Under the pieces are notes generated by a model, which saw only the letters and a program-made list of their open reading frames with translations, had not been told where the DNA came from and searched no databases. Both the position numbers and the translations under genes were made by a program. Below are positions 10,489-19,963 of a stretch of DNA of 64,000 nt, piece after piece (positions within the stretch are counted from its first letter, which is position 1; every line of letters begins with the position of its first letter). The stretch lies in NCBI GenBank assembly GCA_009836625.1, contig VXVC01000004.1, positions 372,001 to 436,000 of the forward strand. The letters are read 5' to 3'. This stretch comes from Holophagales bacterium (GTDB lineage: Bacteria > Acidobacteriota > Thermoanaerobaculia > Multivoradales > Multivoraceae).

Positions 10489-11710
10489 AGCCGATAGCGA
10501 TAGCTCCGGCGCCGGGGCCCCACCCGAAGTCGACGACTTCCTGGGTGACCAGCCGACGCGTCATCTCGGCGACTGGCGCCATCTCTGGGAGCGGGACATC
10601 CCGTTTCCGATCCGCAGCGATCGCGGTCTCGCCGGCCGCCTGCTCGTTGCTTTCAAGCGGCTGTTGCGCCCCTTCGTCTCGTTGCCTCAGAACGACCTCT
10701 GGGAACGGCAACGGGTCTTCAACCTGATCCTGCTCGATGTCTTTGAGCAGCACCTCCAGCAGTGGAAGGATCATCAGGAACGGGTGGAACGACTGTTCGA
10801 GCAACGCATCGGCGATCTCGACCACCGGACGCGGCACCTGGAGAACTTCCTGCGCCAGGGGCTCGACGAGGTCATGCGCCACGACGACGCCCTGTTCGGC
10901 CGCGTCGACCGGAAGCTGGACCGCTACCGGCGGGAAACCGATGAACTGGCGGGGCTGTTGAGGACGGCCCTGGCCCAGGGACCCGAAGCGGAGAAGGGAC
11001 TCCGGGAGGCCGACACGGACGTCTCCTACATCGACTTTGAGCACAGGTTTCGTGGCGCTGAACAAGACATCCGGGACCGCATCCGCGTCTACCTGCCGCG
11101 TCTCTGTCAGGCGGCGCCGGTCCTGGACCTGGGCTGCGGCCGGGGCGAAGCCCTGGCGCTGCTGGAAGCCGAGGGCGTGGAGTGCCGCGGCGTCGACCCC
11201 TCCTCGGCGATGGTGCGCTACTGCCTCGAGCAGGGTCTCGGCGTCGACCAGAAAGACGCTCTGTCCGCACTGGCGCAGACCGAGCCGGCATCCCTGGGCG
11301 GCGTCGTCTCCTTCCACGTCATCGAACACCTGGCTCCGGAAGACATCGAGCGTCTGGTGCGGCTCGCCTTCGCAGCTCTGCGGCCGGGAGGGATTCTCGT
11401 GCTGGAGACGCCGAATCCACTCTCCGTCGCCGTGACGGCCGGCAGCTTCTGGCTCGATCCGACCCACAAGAGGCCGGTTCATCCGGAGGCGCTGGCGGCC
11501 TGCTACGAACAGGCGGGCTTCACCGGTATCGAACGACTCGACCTGCGGCCGTATCCGGAGGAGGAGCGCTTGCCGCAGATCCCGCTCGACGGGTTGGACG
11601 GACAGAACCGTGAGCTGGCTGACCGGCTGAATCGCCTCCGGGACGAACTCGACGATTTCCTGTTCGGCTACCGCGACTACGCCCTGGTCGGCGTGCGGCC
11701 GGATGGCTAG
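10478..11710 (+). CDS. SAM-dependent methyltransferase with coiled-coil N-region
   Basis: Class I methyltransferase: motif I VLDLGCGRGEAL, acidic VDPS after beta 2, VVSFHVIEHL (motif IV) and LRPGGILVLETPNP; later HKRPVHPEAL. A helical coiled-coil stretch precedes the catalytic domain. The conventional start (TTG 10664) cuts through protein-like sequence: the frame is open back to 10475 and encodes a segment (DIPFPIRSDRG) resembling N-regions found with glycan-modifying enzymes. I chose CTG 10478, with GAGG at 10468-10471, overlapping the L9 stop. The substrate is unknown; a glycan or surface polysaccharide is a guess. Its stop shares the tetramer CTAG with the convergent PBP gene. Confidence 0.8.
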   Translation: MKPRADSDSSGAGAPPEVDDFLGDQPTRHLGDWRHLWERDIPFPIRSDRGLAGRLLVAFKRLLRPFVSLPQNDLWERQRVFNLILLDVFEQHLQQWKDHQERVERLFEQRIGDLDHRTRHLENFLRQGLDEVMRHDDALFGRVDRKLDRYRRETDELAGLLRTALAQGPEAEKGLREADTDVSYIDFEHRFRGAEQDIRDRIRVYLPRLCQAAPVLDLGCGRGEALALLEAEGVECRGVDPSSAMVRYCLEQGLGVDQKDALSALAQTEPASLGGVVSFHVIEHLAPEDIERLVRLAFAALRPGGILVLETPNPLSVAVTAGSFWLDPTHKRPVHPEALAACYEQAGFTGIERLDLRPYPEEERLPQIPLDGLDGQNRELADRLNRLRDELDDFLFGYRDYALVGVRPDG

Positions 11711-14196
11711 CCCGTTCCTCGCGCCTCGGCCCGATCGCCCTTCTGCCAGCCGCGCATGATCGGCGTCCAGTCGGCGACGTCTTCGGGCATGTTCTCTCCC
11801 GCCTTCGGCTCGCCGTAGAGTGCGCGTTGCTGGTACCACGGCAGGTCGTAAACCGCGCGCGTCTCGGGATCGAAAGACAGGACCGGCTCGGTGCCGGCGA
11901 TGAAGGCCTCCTCGATGACGCGCTGGCCGGAACGGCGTCGCGCCGGCAGAAGGCCGGAGTAGTACTCGACCTGGCGGAGCCGCACCTGGTTGGGTCTGGT
12001 GAAAGAGAGGGTCGGGTCCACCCAGCCGTCCTCGATGCCCAGGCGGAGCACCTCGTTCCAGATCGGCAGTGCCGCCACGGCACCGGTCATGTTCCGGCCG
12101 ATGCGCTGTTGCTGGTCGTAGCCCACCCAGACGACCAGGGTGTACCTGGGCGTGAAGCCAGCGAACCAGGCGTCCGTGAAACCGTCAGTGGTACCGGTCT
12201 TCCCGGCAACCGCCGCGAGGCCGAGTGCCCGCGCCGACTGGCCCGTTCCGCGCTGGACCACACCCGAAAGCACATGGGTCAGCAGGAAGGCCACTTCGGG
12301 CGTGACGACGGTCGATGCCCGCGGCACATGGGCATCGAGTTCGCGGCCGTCACGGGTCGTGACCCGCTCGACGAAGTAGGGCTCCACGTGTACTCCCAGG
12401 TTGGCGATCGTGGCGTAGGAGGTCGCCACCTCGAGCACGCTGAGGTCGGCCGCGCCCAGAGCGAGGCTCGGATAGGGAAGGAGCGGTGAACGAACGCCCG
12501 TGCGGTGGGCGAAGTCGACCACCCGTTCCGCCCCGACGATGTCGTGGAGCTTGACCGACGTGACGTTGACCGACCTCTCCAGGGCCCGGCGCAGGGTCAG
12601 GATGCCGAGGTACTGCCGGTAGAAGTTCCGGGGACTGTAGTTGAGCTGGTTGTCGGCGCCCAGGAACACGGCGGGCGCGTCGAACAGGGTGTCGGCGGGA
12701 GTGAAGCCGTGCTCGAAGGCGGCGCCGAACACGAGCGGCTTGAACAGGGATCCGATCTGACGGCGGGCCTGAAAGGCGCGGTTGAACTCGCTGCGCTCGT
12801 AGTCCCAGCCTCCGACCATCGCTCGCACCGCGCCGGTCGCCGACTCGAGCAGCAGGACCGCGCCCTCGATCCGCGGTTCCTGGACGAGCTCCAGGGCGAA
12901 CTGCGCCTGGTCCGTGCCTTCTTCAACTGAAGCGGCATCCTCGACGCTCCGCAACTCGAACCAGGCGACGTCGCCCCTCCGCAGCGGCGGCGCGTCCCTG
13001 CGCGTCCACTCGTAGCCCGGCGGCTCCAGCATGAAACGGTGATTCCCGATCCGGACTTCCGCGTTCTTCTTCCCGCTCTGTAGAACGACCCCCGGTACCC
13101 AGGCGCCGGCCTCGGGCTCGAAGCCGACCCATCGGGCCAGAACGCCGCCGAACGACTCGGCCAGATCCGGGGTCGTGAGATCGTCCTGGTTCACGCGGGC
13201 GACCGCTCCCCGGTAGCCGCGCAGACGGTCGATCCTTACCAACCCTCCGCGCAGGGCCTGCTCGGCAGCGTTCTGCATTCTCTGGTCGAGAGTCGTCTGG
13301 ACCTGCAGGCCGCGCTCGTACAAACCCTTCTGTCCGTACGAACGGTAGAGGTCGAGGCGGACCTTCTCCGCGAAGTAGGGCGCGACCGGCTTCGGTTCCC
13401 GCTGGGTGACGACGTCCAGCGGCATCGCGGCCGCCTCGGCGGCCTCGCCCCGCGTCATCACACCACGCTCACCGAGCATCCGCAGGATGGCGTCGCGGCG
13501 GGTGCGCACGATCTCTGGTCGAAGGTAGGGCGTCCACACGCTGGGGCTCGGCACGATCGCTACCAGGGTCGCCGCCTCGGTGTAGGTCAGTTCGGCCGAC
13601 GGCTTCCCGAAGTAGTAGCGGGACGCGGATTCCACGCCGTAGTTGCCGTGGCCGAAGTAGGTGAGGTTGCAGTAGAGGGTGAGGATCTGCTGCTTGCTGA
13701 GACGCTTCTCGAGCTCGACCGCGAGCAGGGTCTCCCGGATCTTCCGGCGCCAGACCTTGGCCCGATCCAGGAAGAGCATCCGCGCCACTTGCATGGTGAT
13801 CGTCGAGGCGCCCGAGAAACGCTCGCCACGCTGCCAGTTCTGGAGCACCGCGCGAAAGACGCCGATGATGTCGAAGCCGGCGTGCTTGTAGAAGTTCCGG
13901 TCCTCGGCGGCGAGCAGGACACGCGTGAACGTCTCCGGCACCTCTCCCTCGGAGAGCAGGATGCGCTTCTCGACCGAGTAGCTCCTGAACGGTTCTCCGT
14001 TGCGGTCGCTCAGCCGGGTGATCTGACTGGGCGTGAGTTCGGCCACGGTCTCGACCTGCGGCAGATCGATCACCGTGGCGACGCCGACTCCCAGCAACAC
14101 GCCCGCGAGCGGGGTGACGGCGACCGGCGCCAGCCAGCGCCAGTGCCTGACGCACCAGTCACGCACCAGGTCCGGGACTTCCCGCGCCGCCCTCAT
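11707..14196 (-). CDS. Class A penicillin-binding protein (PBP1 type)
   Basis: Bifunctional peptidoglycan synthase anchored in the inner membrane. 829 residues: a membrane segment near 18-45, a glycosyltransferase domain with EDRNFYKHAGFD and the GASTITMQ motif, and a transpeptidase domain with SLFK (nucleophile Ser), SVN and KTGTT. A beta-rich insert lies between the two domains. I start at ATG 14196 because a longer frame to 14286 adds non-family residues and overlaps the divergent gene. A TATGAT box 10-15 bases upstream would give a nearly leaderless message. Confidence 0.94.
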   Translation of the reverse strand: MRAAREVPDLVRDWCVRHWRWLAPVAVTPLAGVLLGVGVATVIDLPQVETVAELTPSQITRLSDRNGEPFRSYSVEKRILLSEGEVPETFTRVLLAAEDRNFYKHAGFDIIGVFRAVLQNWQRGERFSGASTITMQVARMLFLDRAKVWRRKIRETLLAVELEKRLSKQQILTLYCNLTYFGHGNYGVESASRYYFGKPSAELTYTEAATLVAIVPSPSVWTPYLRPEIVRTRRDAILRMLGERGVMTRGEAAEAAAMPLDVVTQREPKPVAPYFAEKVRLDLYRSYGQKGLYERGLQVQTTLDQRMQNAAEQALRGGLVRIDRLRGYRGAVARVNQDDLTTPDLAESFGGVLARWVGFEPEAGAWVPGVVLQSGKKNAEVRIGNHRFMLEPPGYEWTRRDAPPLRRGDVAWFELRSVEDAASVEEGTDQAQFALELVQEPRIEGAVLLLESATGAVRAMVGGWDYERSEFNRAFQARRQIGSLFKPLVFGAAFEHGFTPADTLFDAPAVFLGADNQLNYSPRNFYRQYLGILTLRRALERSVNVTSVKLHDIVGAERVVDFAHRTGVRSPLLPYPSLALGAADLSVLEVATSYATIANLGVHVEPYFVERVTTRDGRELDAHVPRASTVVTPEVAFLLTHVLSGVVQRGTGQSARALGLAAVAGKTGTTDGFTDAWFAGFTPRYTLVVWVGYDQQQRIGRNMTGAVAALPIWNEVLRLGIEDGWVDPTLSFTRPNQVRLRQVEYYSGLLPARRRSGQRVIEEAFIAGTEPVLSFDPETRAVYDLPWYQQRALYGEPKAGENMPEDVADWTPIMRGWQKGDRAEARGTG

Positions 14197-14222
14197 CTCC
14201 CGAATATCATACGGCGCGTTCC

Positions 14223-14690
14223 ATGACTCCCGAAGCCGACCAGGCGTCCGGCCTGCCGCCGCTGCCGGAACCCTTCCCCGAGCCACAGGCGGCTCGATCG
14301 GCGGACCCGGAACGGACGCGTCGCGGCTGTCTCGTCGCGGGCCTTGTGGGCTGCGGCCTGCTCGTGGTGCTGTTCATCGTCGGCCTCGCCGTGATGGTCA
14401 CCCAGGCCGACGAACTGCTGGAGTTCGTTCTGGACTTCAGCCGGGAGCGGATCGTGGCCGAGCTGCCGGAAGATGTGCAGCACGCAGAGCGTCAACGCCT
14501 GGAGCGGGCGTTTGATTCCGTGCTCGAGCACTACCGGAGCGGCGCCGCCACGCCGGCCGACAACCGCCGGCTCCAACTGGCGCTCACCGACGCGATCGGG
14601 AGGCTCGAGCGCGGCCTCTTCGATCAGGACGACCTCCGGCGTCTGACCGAGCGTCTCGAGAACATCGCGGCCTCCGATGCCGGAGGCTGA
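14223..14690 (+). CDS. Hypothetical single-pass membrane protein
   Basis: 155 residues, not recognised. A Pro-rich cytoplasmic head (1-35) precedes one strongly hydrophobic segment (about 37-60, [20 protein letters not shown]), then a charged helical tail rich in Glu, Arg and Leu that could form a coiled coil. Divergent from the PBP gene (26-base gap) and overlapping uvrB. The coding frame is supported by the membrane segment and by tight packing with uvrB. Confidence 0.6.
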   Translation: MTPEADQASGLPPLPEPFPEPQAARSADPERTRRGCLVAGLVGCGLLVVLFIVGLAVMVTQADELLEFVLDFSRERIVAELPEDVQHAERQRLERAFDSVLEHYRSGAATPADNRRLQLALTDAIGRLERGLFDQDDLRRLTERLENIAASDAGG

Positions 14691-16767
14691 CTTGACCGCT
14701 GCCGTGCCTTCCGGTAGCGAGAGTGCTGCCGGGTCCGAGCGCCCTTCCGGCACCGAGAGCACCGGGCGTTTCGAGCTTGTGTCTTCCTTCAGCCCGCAGG
14801 GGGATCAACCGGCAGCGATCGGTGAACTGGCGGACGGCGTGCGGTCCGGCGTCCCCGAACAGGTGCTGCTGGGGGTCACCGGCTCGGGCAAGACCTACAC
14901 CGTCGCCAAGGTCATCGAGGCCGTGAACCGGCCGACGCTCGTCCTCTCCCACAACAAGACCCTGGCGGCCCAGCTCTACCAGGAGTTCAGGAGCTTCTTC
15001 CCCCACAACGCGGTGGAGTACTTCGTCTCCTACTACGACTACTACCAGCCCGAGGCTTACGTCCCCCAGTCCGACACCTACATCGAGAAGGAAACGAGCA
15101 TCAACGACGAGATCGACCGTCTACGACTCAGGGCCACGATCTCGCTGTTCGAACGTCGCGACGTCCTGATCGTCGCTTCGGTCTCCTGCATCTACGGTCT
15201 CGGCGCGCCGGACGTCTTCTTCTCGATGCTCCAGTTCTTCGAGCGCGGCGCCGAGCTGCCGCTCGAACGGGCCCAGCGGAGCCTGGCCGAGATGCAGTAC
15301 GAGCGCACCCGCCTCGATCTCTTCCACGGCAGCTTCCGGGTGCGCGGCGACGTGCTCGAGATTCTCCCGGCCTACGACGACCGGGGCATCCGGGTCGAGT
15401 ACTTCGGCGACGAAGTCGACCGGGTCTGCCGGTTCAATGTGATCACCGGCCGGGTCCTCGAGGAGGTGGACCGAATTCCGGTCTTTCCGCGCAACCACTA
15501 CGTGACGCCGGAGGAACGGATGCGGCGGGCGATCGCGTCGATCCGGGAGGAACTGGGCGAGCACCTGACGGTCCTCGAGCGGGAGAACCGTCTGCTCGAG
15601 ATGCAGCGGCTGGAGCAGAGAACCCGCTACGACCTGGAGATGCTTCGCGAACTTGGCTCATGCGCCGGCATCGAGAACTACTCCCGCCACCTCTCCGGAC
15701 GCGCACCCGGTGAAGCGCCGCCCACCTTCCTCGACTACCTGCCCGAGGACTTCCTGCTCGTCGTCGACGAGAGCCACCAGACGATTCCGCAGGTGGGCGG
15801 CATGTACCGCGGCGACCGGGCCCGCAAGGAAACCCTCGTCGAGTTCGGATTCCGTCTGCCGAGCGCGCTGGACAACCGTCCGCTACGCTTCGACGAGTTC
15901 GAAGAGCGTTGCGGTCAGCGCATCTACGTGTCGGCCACCCCGGGGCCATTCGAGCTGGAACGGACGGGTGGGGTCGTGGTGGAGCAGATCATCCGACCGA
16001 CCGGGCTCCTCGACCCGAGGATCGAATTGCGGCCTTCGGCCAACCAGATCGACGACCTGGTTGCCGAGGCCCGCAACGCGATCGAACGCGGTGAGCGCGT
16101 CCTGGTGACGACGCTGACCAAGCGCATGGCGGAGGAACTCACCCAGTACCTGAACGAGCTCGGCCTCAGGGTGCGCTACCTGCACAGCGACATCGACACC
16201 CTGGAACGGGTCGAGATCACGACCGCCCTGCGTCGTGGCGACTTCGACATCCTGGTCGGCATCAACCTCCTGCGCGAGGGCCTCGACCTGCCCGAGGTGT
16301 CCGTCGTCGCCATCCTGGACGCTGACAAGGAAGGCTTCTTGCGCAGCGAGGTCTCGCTGATCCAGACCGCGGGTCGGGCGGCCCGCAACCTGAACGGCAG
16401 GGTGATCTTCTATGCGGACCAGCGGACGGAGTCGATCGACCGGTCGATGGAGGAGACGGAGCGGCGGCGACGGGTCCAGGAGCGCTACAACCGCGAACAC
16501 GGAATCAAACCGGCCTCCATCCTGAAGGAGGTGCACAGCCCCCTTGTGCAGATGAGCAACCTGGACTACCTGCACAAGGCGGGAGCGGAGGCGGCGGCCG
16601 CGGTGGAGGACCTGCTGCGCGAGGACGCGCCCGAGATGCCCCTGGAACGCCGGATCGCGCGCCTGGAGAAGGCGATGAAGCAGGCTTCGAGGCGACTCGA
16701 GTTCGAGCAGGCCGCGGTGCTCCGGGACCGGCTCAAGGAACTCCGGGAACTCAAGGTGATGGGCTGA
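14677..16767 (+). CDS. uvrB: UvrABC system protein B
   Basis: Damage-verifying helicase of nucleotide excision repair. 696 residues with Walker [11 protein letters not shown], the beta-hairpin region [20 protein letters not shown], Walker [12 protein letters not shown], the helicase motifs through QTAGRAARN, and a C-terminal UVR motif ([18 protein letters not shown]) that contacts UvrC. The ATG at 14677 has no ribosome binding site. A TTG at 14692 is in frame with GGAGG (14682-14686) spaced 5 bases, and may be the true start; conserved sequence begins later ([14 protein letters not shown]). Confidence 0.97.
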   Translation: MPEADLTAAVPSGSESAAGSERPSGTESTGRFELVSSFSPQGDQPAAIGELADGVRSGVPEQVLLGVTGSGKTYTVAKVIEAVNRPTLVLSHNKTLAAQLYQEFRSFFPHNAVEYFVSYYDYYQPEAYVPQSDTYIEKETSINDEIDRLRLRATISLFERRDVLIVASVSCIYGLGAPDVFFSMLQFFERGAELPLERAQRSLAEMQYERTRLDLFHGSFRVRGDVLEILPAYDDRGIRVEYFGDEVDRVCRFNVITGRVLEEVDRIPVFPRNHYVTPEERMRRAIASIREELGEHLTVLERENRLLEMQRLEQRTRYDLEMLRELGSCAGIENYSRHLSGRAPGEAPPTFLDYLPEDFLLVVDESHQTIPQVGGMYRGDRARKETLVEFGFRLPSALDNRPLRFDEFEERCGQRIYVSATPGPFELERTGGVVVEQIIRPTGLLDPRIELRPSANQIDDLVAEARNAIERGERVLVTTLTKRMAEELTQYLNELGLRVRYLHSDIDTLERVEITTALRRGDFDILVGINLLREGLDLPEVSVVAILDADKEGFLRSEVSLIQTAGRAARNLNGRVIFYADQRTESIDRSMEETERRRRVQERYNREHGIKPASILKEVHSPLVQMSNLDYLHKAGAEAAAAVEDLLREDAPEMPLERRIARLEKAMKQASRRLEFEQAAVLRDRLKELRELKVMG

Positions 16768-18578
16768 TGCACCCGGAGCTCTCCCGCAAGCTCGGTGAGC
16801 TCCCGGACCAGCCGGGGATCTACATCTTCAAGTCGAAGGCGGGGGAGGCGCTCTACGTCGGCAAGGCGAAATCCCTCAGGCGCCGCGCCGCGGCCTATCG
16901 CAAGCCGGCGGACGACCCGCGGATCGCCCTGATGCTGCAGGCCGCGGCCGATGTCGAGTTCGTCGTGACCGACTCGGAAGCCGAGGCGTTGCTGTTCGAG
17001 AACAACTGGATCAAGCGACGACAGCCCCGCTTCAACATCCGCCTCCGCGACGACAAGACGTATCCGTACCTCAAGCTGACACTGGTGGACGGACACCCGC
17101 GGTTGGCCTTCACCCGCCGCATCCGCCGCGACGGGGCGGAGTACTACGGCCCCTACCTGCCGGCAGGGCTGGCGCGCAAGGCGATCAAGCTGACCCAGAA
17201 GCTGTTCGGCATCCGGGTCTGCCGGATAGACATCGACGGCAGCCTGCCGCGGCCCTGCCTCTACTACGACATGAAGCGCTGCCTCGGTCCCTGCGTCGAC
17301 GGACTGACAACCGATGAGGCATACGCCGACGCGGTGGAGAAGGCTCGGCTGTTCCTTGCCGGTCGGAACGAAGAACTGTTGAAGGGTCTGCGCGCCCGGA
17401 TGCGGACGCTCGCGGAGGAACTCGACTTCGAGGCGGCCGCGCGGGTGCGCGACACGATTCACGAGATCGACGAGGTCAGCCAGCGGCGCAAGCTCCGGTC
17501 GGCCCGCGGAGAGGACGTCGACATCTTCGGCGTCCACATCAGCGGCGACAACGCGGCGGTCACCGTTCTGGTCATGCGTGGCGGCCAGGTGCTGGACCGG
17601 CGCGAGCTGTTCTGGGAGAGGGTGCCCAGGATCACCGCCGAACGTCTGCTCTCCGAGCTGCTGCCTCAGCTCTACGACCGGACGACGCTGATTCCCAAGG
17701 AGATCCATCTGCCGGCGCCGATCGAAGGCGAGGAGGCGCTGATCGAGTGGCTGAGCCGCCGCAGGGAATCCAGGGTCTATCTCCGCTTGCCGTCGCGCGG
17801 GCCGAAGGCGCAACGCATCGCCCTCGCCAACCGCAACGCGGCGATGGCCTTCCGCCGCCGTTTCCGCGGCGCGGGCGTCGCCGGCGAAGCCGGCGCGGCC
17901 TTGAGGAAGGCGCTCGACCTCGCCGACCCGCCGCGGCGGATCGAGGGTTTCGACATCTCGACCTTCGGCGGAAGCCAGACCGTCGCTTCACTGGTCGTCT
18001 GGAACGACGGCCGGATGGTCAAGGGCCAGTACCGCAGCTTCAACATCCGGGGCCTCTCCCAGGCCGACGACTTCGCCGCGATCCGGCAGGCGGTTGGCCG
18101 TCGCTACCGGCGCGTGCTCGAAGAAGTGGGAGAGATGCCCGACCTGATCCTGATCGACGGCGGGCGCGGGCAGCTAAATGCAGCGCTCGAGGCGCTCGTG
18201 GACCTCGGAGTGGACGAAACGCCGGTGGTCGGACTCGCCAAGAGGGAGGAGGAGCTCTACCTGCCGGCACGCCCCGCGCCGCTCCGGCTGAAGCGGAGCC
18301 ACGCGGGCCTGCGGGTGCTGCAGCAGGTCCGGGACGAGGCCCACCGCTTCGCCGTCTCCCGCCACAGACGACGCCGTTCGCGAAGGACGCTGCACAGCCG
18401 GTTCGACGACCTGAGGGGCATCGGGCCGCAACGACGCAAGCTGTTGGTGCGCCGCTTCGGCAGCTACGCCGGCGTAGCCCAGGCTTCGGAGCAGCAACTG
18501 AGCGATGTGCTCGGGCCAAAGCTGGCACGCTCGGTCTACGCCGCGGTTCACGGTGAGCGCTCACGCTCCGGGCAGTGA
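16767..18578 (+). CDS. uvrC: UvrABC system protein C
   Basis: Dual-incision nuclease of nucleotide excision repair. 603 residues: GIY-YIG domain at the start (PGIYIFKSKAGEALYVGKAKSLRRR), the Cys cluster (CRIDIDG...CLYYDMKRCLGPC) likely binding a metal cluster, a UVR motif near 215, an RNase H-like endonuclease domain (GFDISTFGG, LILIDGGRGQL) and a C-terminal HhH region. The ATG overlaps the uvrB stop by one base, so the pair is coupled. Confidence 0.97.
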   Translation: MHPELSRKLGELPDQPGIYIFKSKAGEALYVGKAKSLRRRAAAYRKPADDPRIALMLQAAADVEFVVTDSEAEALLFENNWIKRRQPRFNIRLRDDKTYPYLKLTLVDGHPRLAFTRRIRRDGAEYYGPYLPAGLARKAIKLTQKLFGIRVCRIDIDGSLPRPCLYYDMKRCLGPCVDGLTTDEAYADAVEKARLFLAGRNEELLKGLRARMRTLAEELDFEAAARVRDTIHEIDEVSQRRKLRSARGEDVDIFGVHISGDNAAVTVLVMRGGQVLDRRELFWERVPRITAERLLSELLPQLYDRTTLIPKEIHLPAPIEGEEALIEWLSRRRESRVYLRLPSRGPKAQRIALANRNAAMAFRRRFRGAGVAGEAGAALRKALDLADPPRRIEGFDISTFGGSQTVASLVVWNDGRMVKGQYRSFNIRGLSQADDFAAIRQAVGRRYRRVLEEVGEMPDLILIDGGRGQLNAALEALVDLGVDETPVVGLAKREEELYLPARPAPLRLKRSHAGLRVLQQVRDEAHRFAVSRHRRRRSRRTLHSRFDDLRGIGPQRRKLLVRRFGSYAGVAQASEQQLSDVLGPKLARSVYAAVHGERSRSGQ

Positions 18579-18602
18579 AGGAGCGGAAGCTGGTAGCCTC
18601 TG

Positions 18603-19021
<419 letters not shown>

Positions 19022-19024
<3 letters not shown>

Positions 19025-19948
19025 ACCTTGCACCCCGGCTCCAGCGCTAGACGTCCGCCCCTGGTCGTTCCGGGCGACCGGGTCGGCATCGCCGCGCTCT
19101 CGGGCAGGATCGACGCGGCTCGTCTGTCGACCGGGGTGGCCGCCCTGGAGGAACTGGGATTCAGCACGGTGGTCGCCTCGAACCTCCGCTCCGGATACCG
19201 GCTCAGCGGCCGTCCGCTGTTCGCGGGCTCGGACGCCGAGCGCCTCGACGCCTTTCATGAACTGGTCGCCGACGAATCGGTTGCCGCGATCGTCTTCGCC
19301 CGCGGCGGTTACGGCGTCACCCGGATTCTCGAACAGGTGGACTGGGCTCTGCTCGCTTCGAGGCCGCGTGCCTACGTCGGCTACTCCGACCTGGCGCCAC
19401 TGCTGCTCGGCCTGGTCGCGAGGACTGGAATGGTGGCCTTTCACGGTCCGATGGTGGTCGACTTCGAGCGTGGTCTGCTGCCCGAGGAACGTCAGTCCTT
19501 CCTGGGCGCCCTGGCGGGAGAACGTCCGCCCGCCTGGCCGCTCGAAGCGGTTGCTCCGGGATTGTCGGCCGGCAGACCGCGGGTGATCGAGGGCCGTCTG
19601 CTCGGAGGGTGCCTCAGCATGCTGGCTGCAACGGTCGGAACGGGGTTGTTGCCGAGCTTCCAGGACTCGATTCTCGTGCTCGAGGACATCGACGAGCCGG
19701 AGTACCGGATCGACCGCCTGCTCACCCAGCTCCGGACATCCGGTCAGGCGGCGGGTGCCCGCGCCGTGATCGCCGGCCACTTCACGAATTGCGATGCGCG
19801 CGCGAGTCTGATCGACTTCGCCGCCTCCCTTGACGCGCCTCTGTTTGCCGGACTGCCGGCCGGCCACGAGGCGCCGAACCACACGCTTCCCCTGGGCGCC
19901 AGGATCCGCCTCGACGCGGGAACCGCGACCCTCGAGATCGTGTCCTAA
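19022..19948 (+). CDS. LD-carboxypeptidase (peptidase S66)
   Basis: LdcA-type enzyme that cleaves the terminal D-Ala from tetrapeptides during murein recycling. About 308 residues with PGDRVGI, ARGGYG, the GYSD region that holds the nucleophilic serine, LEDIDEP (Glu) and LPAGHEAPNHTLPLG (His). The frame opens at TTG 18974, but that start is inside the RNase P RNA. TTG 19022 or 19028 begins just at the RNA's 3' end and better fits the family N-terminus; no ribosome binding site is clear. Confidence 0.9.
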
Positions 19949-19963
19949 CGTTCCGCAACGGCG

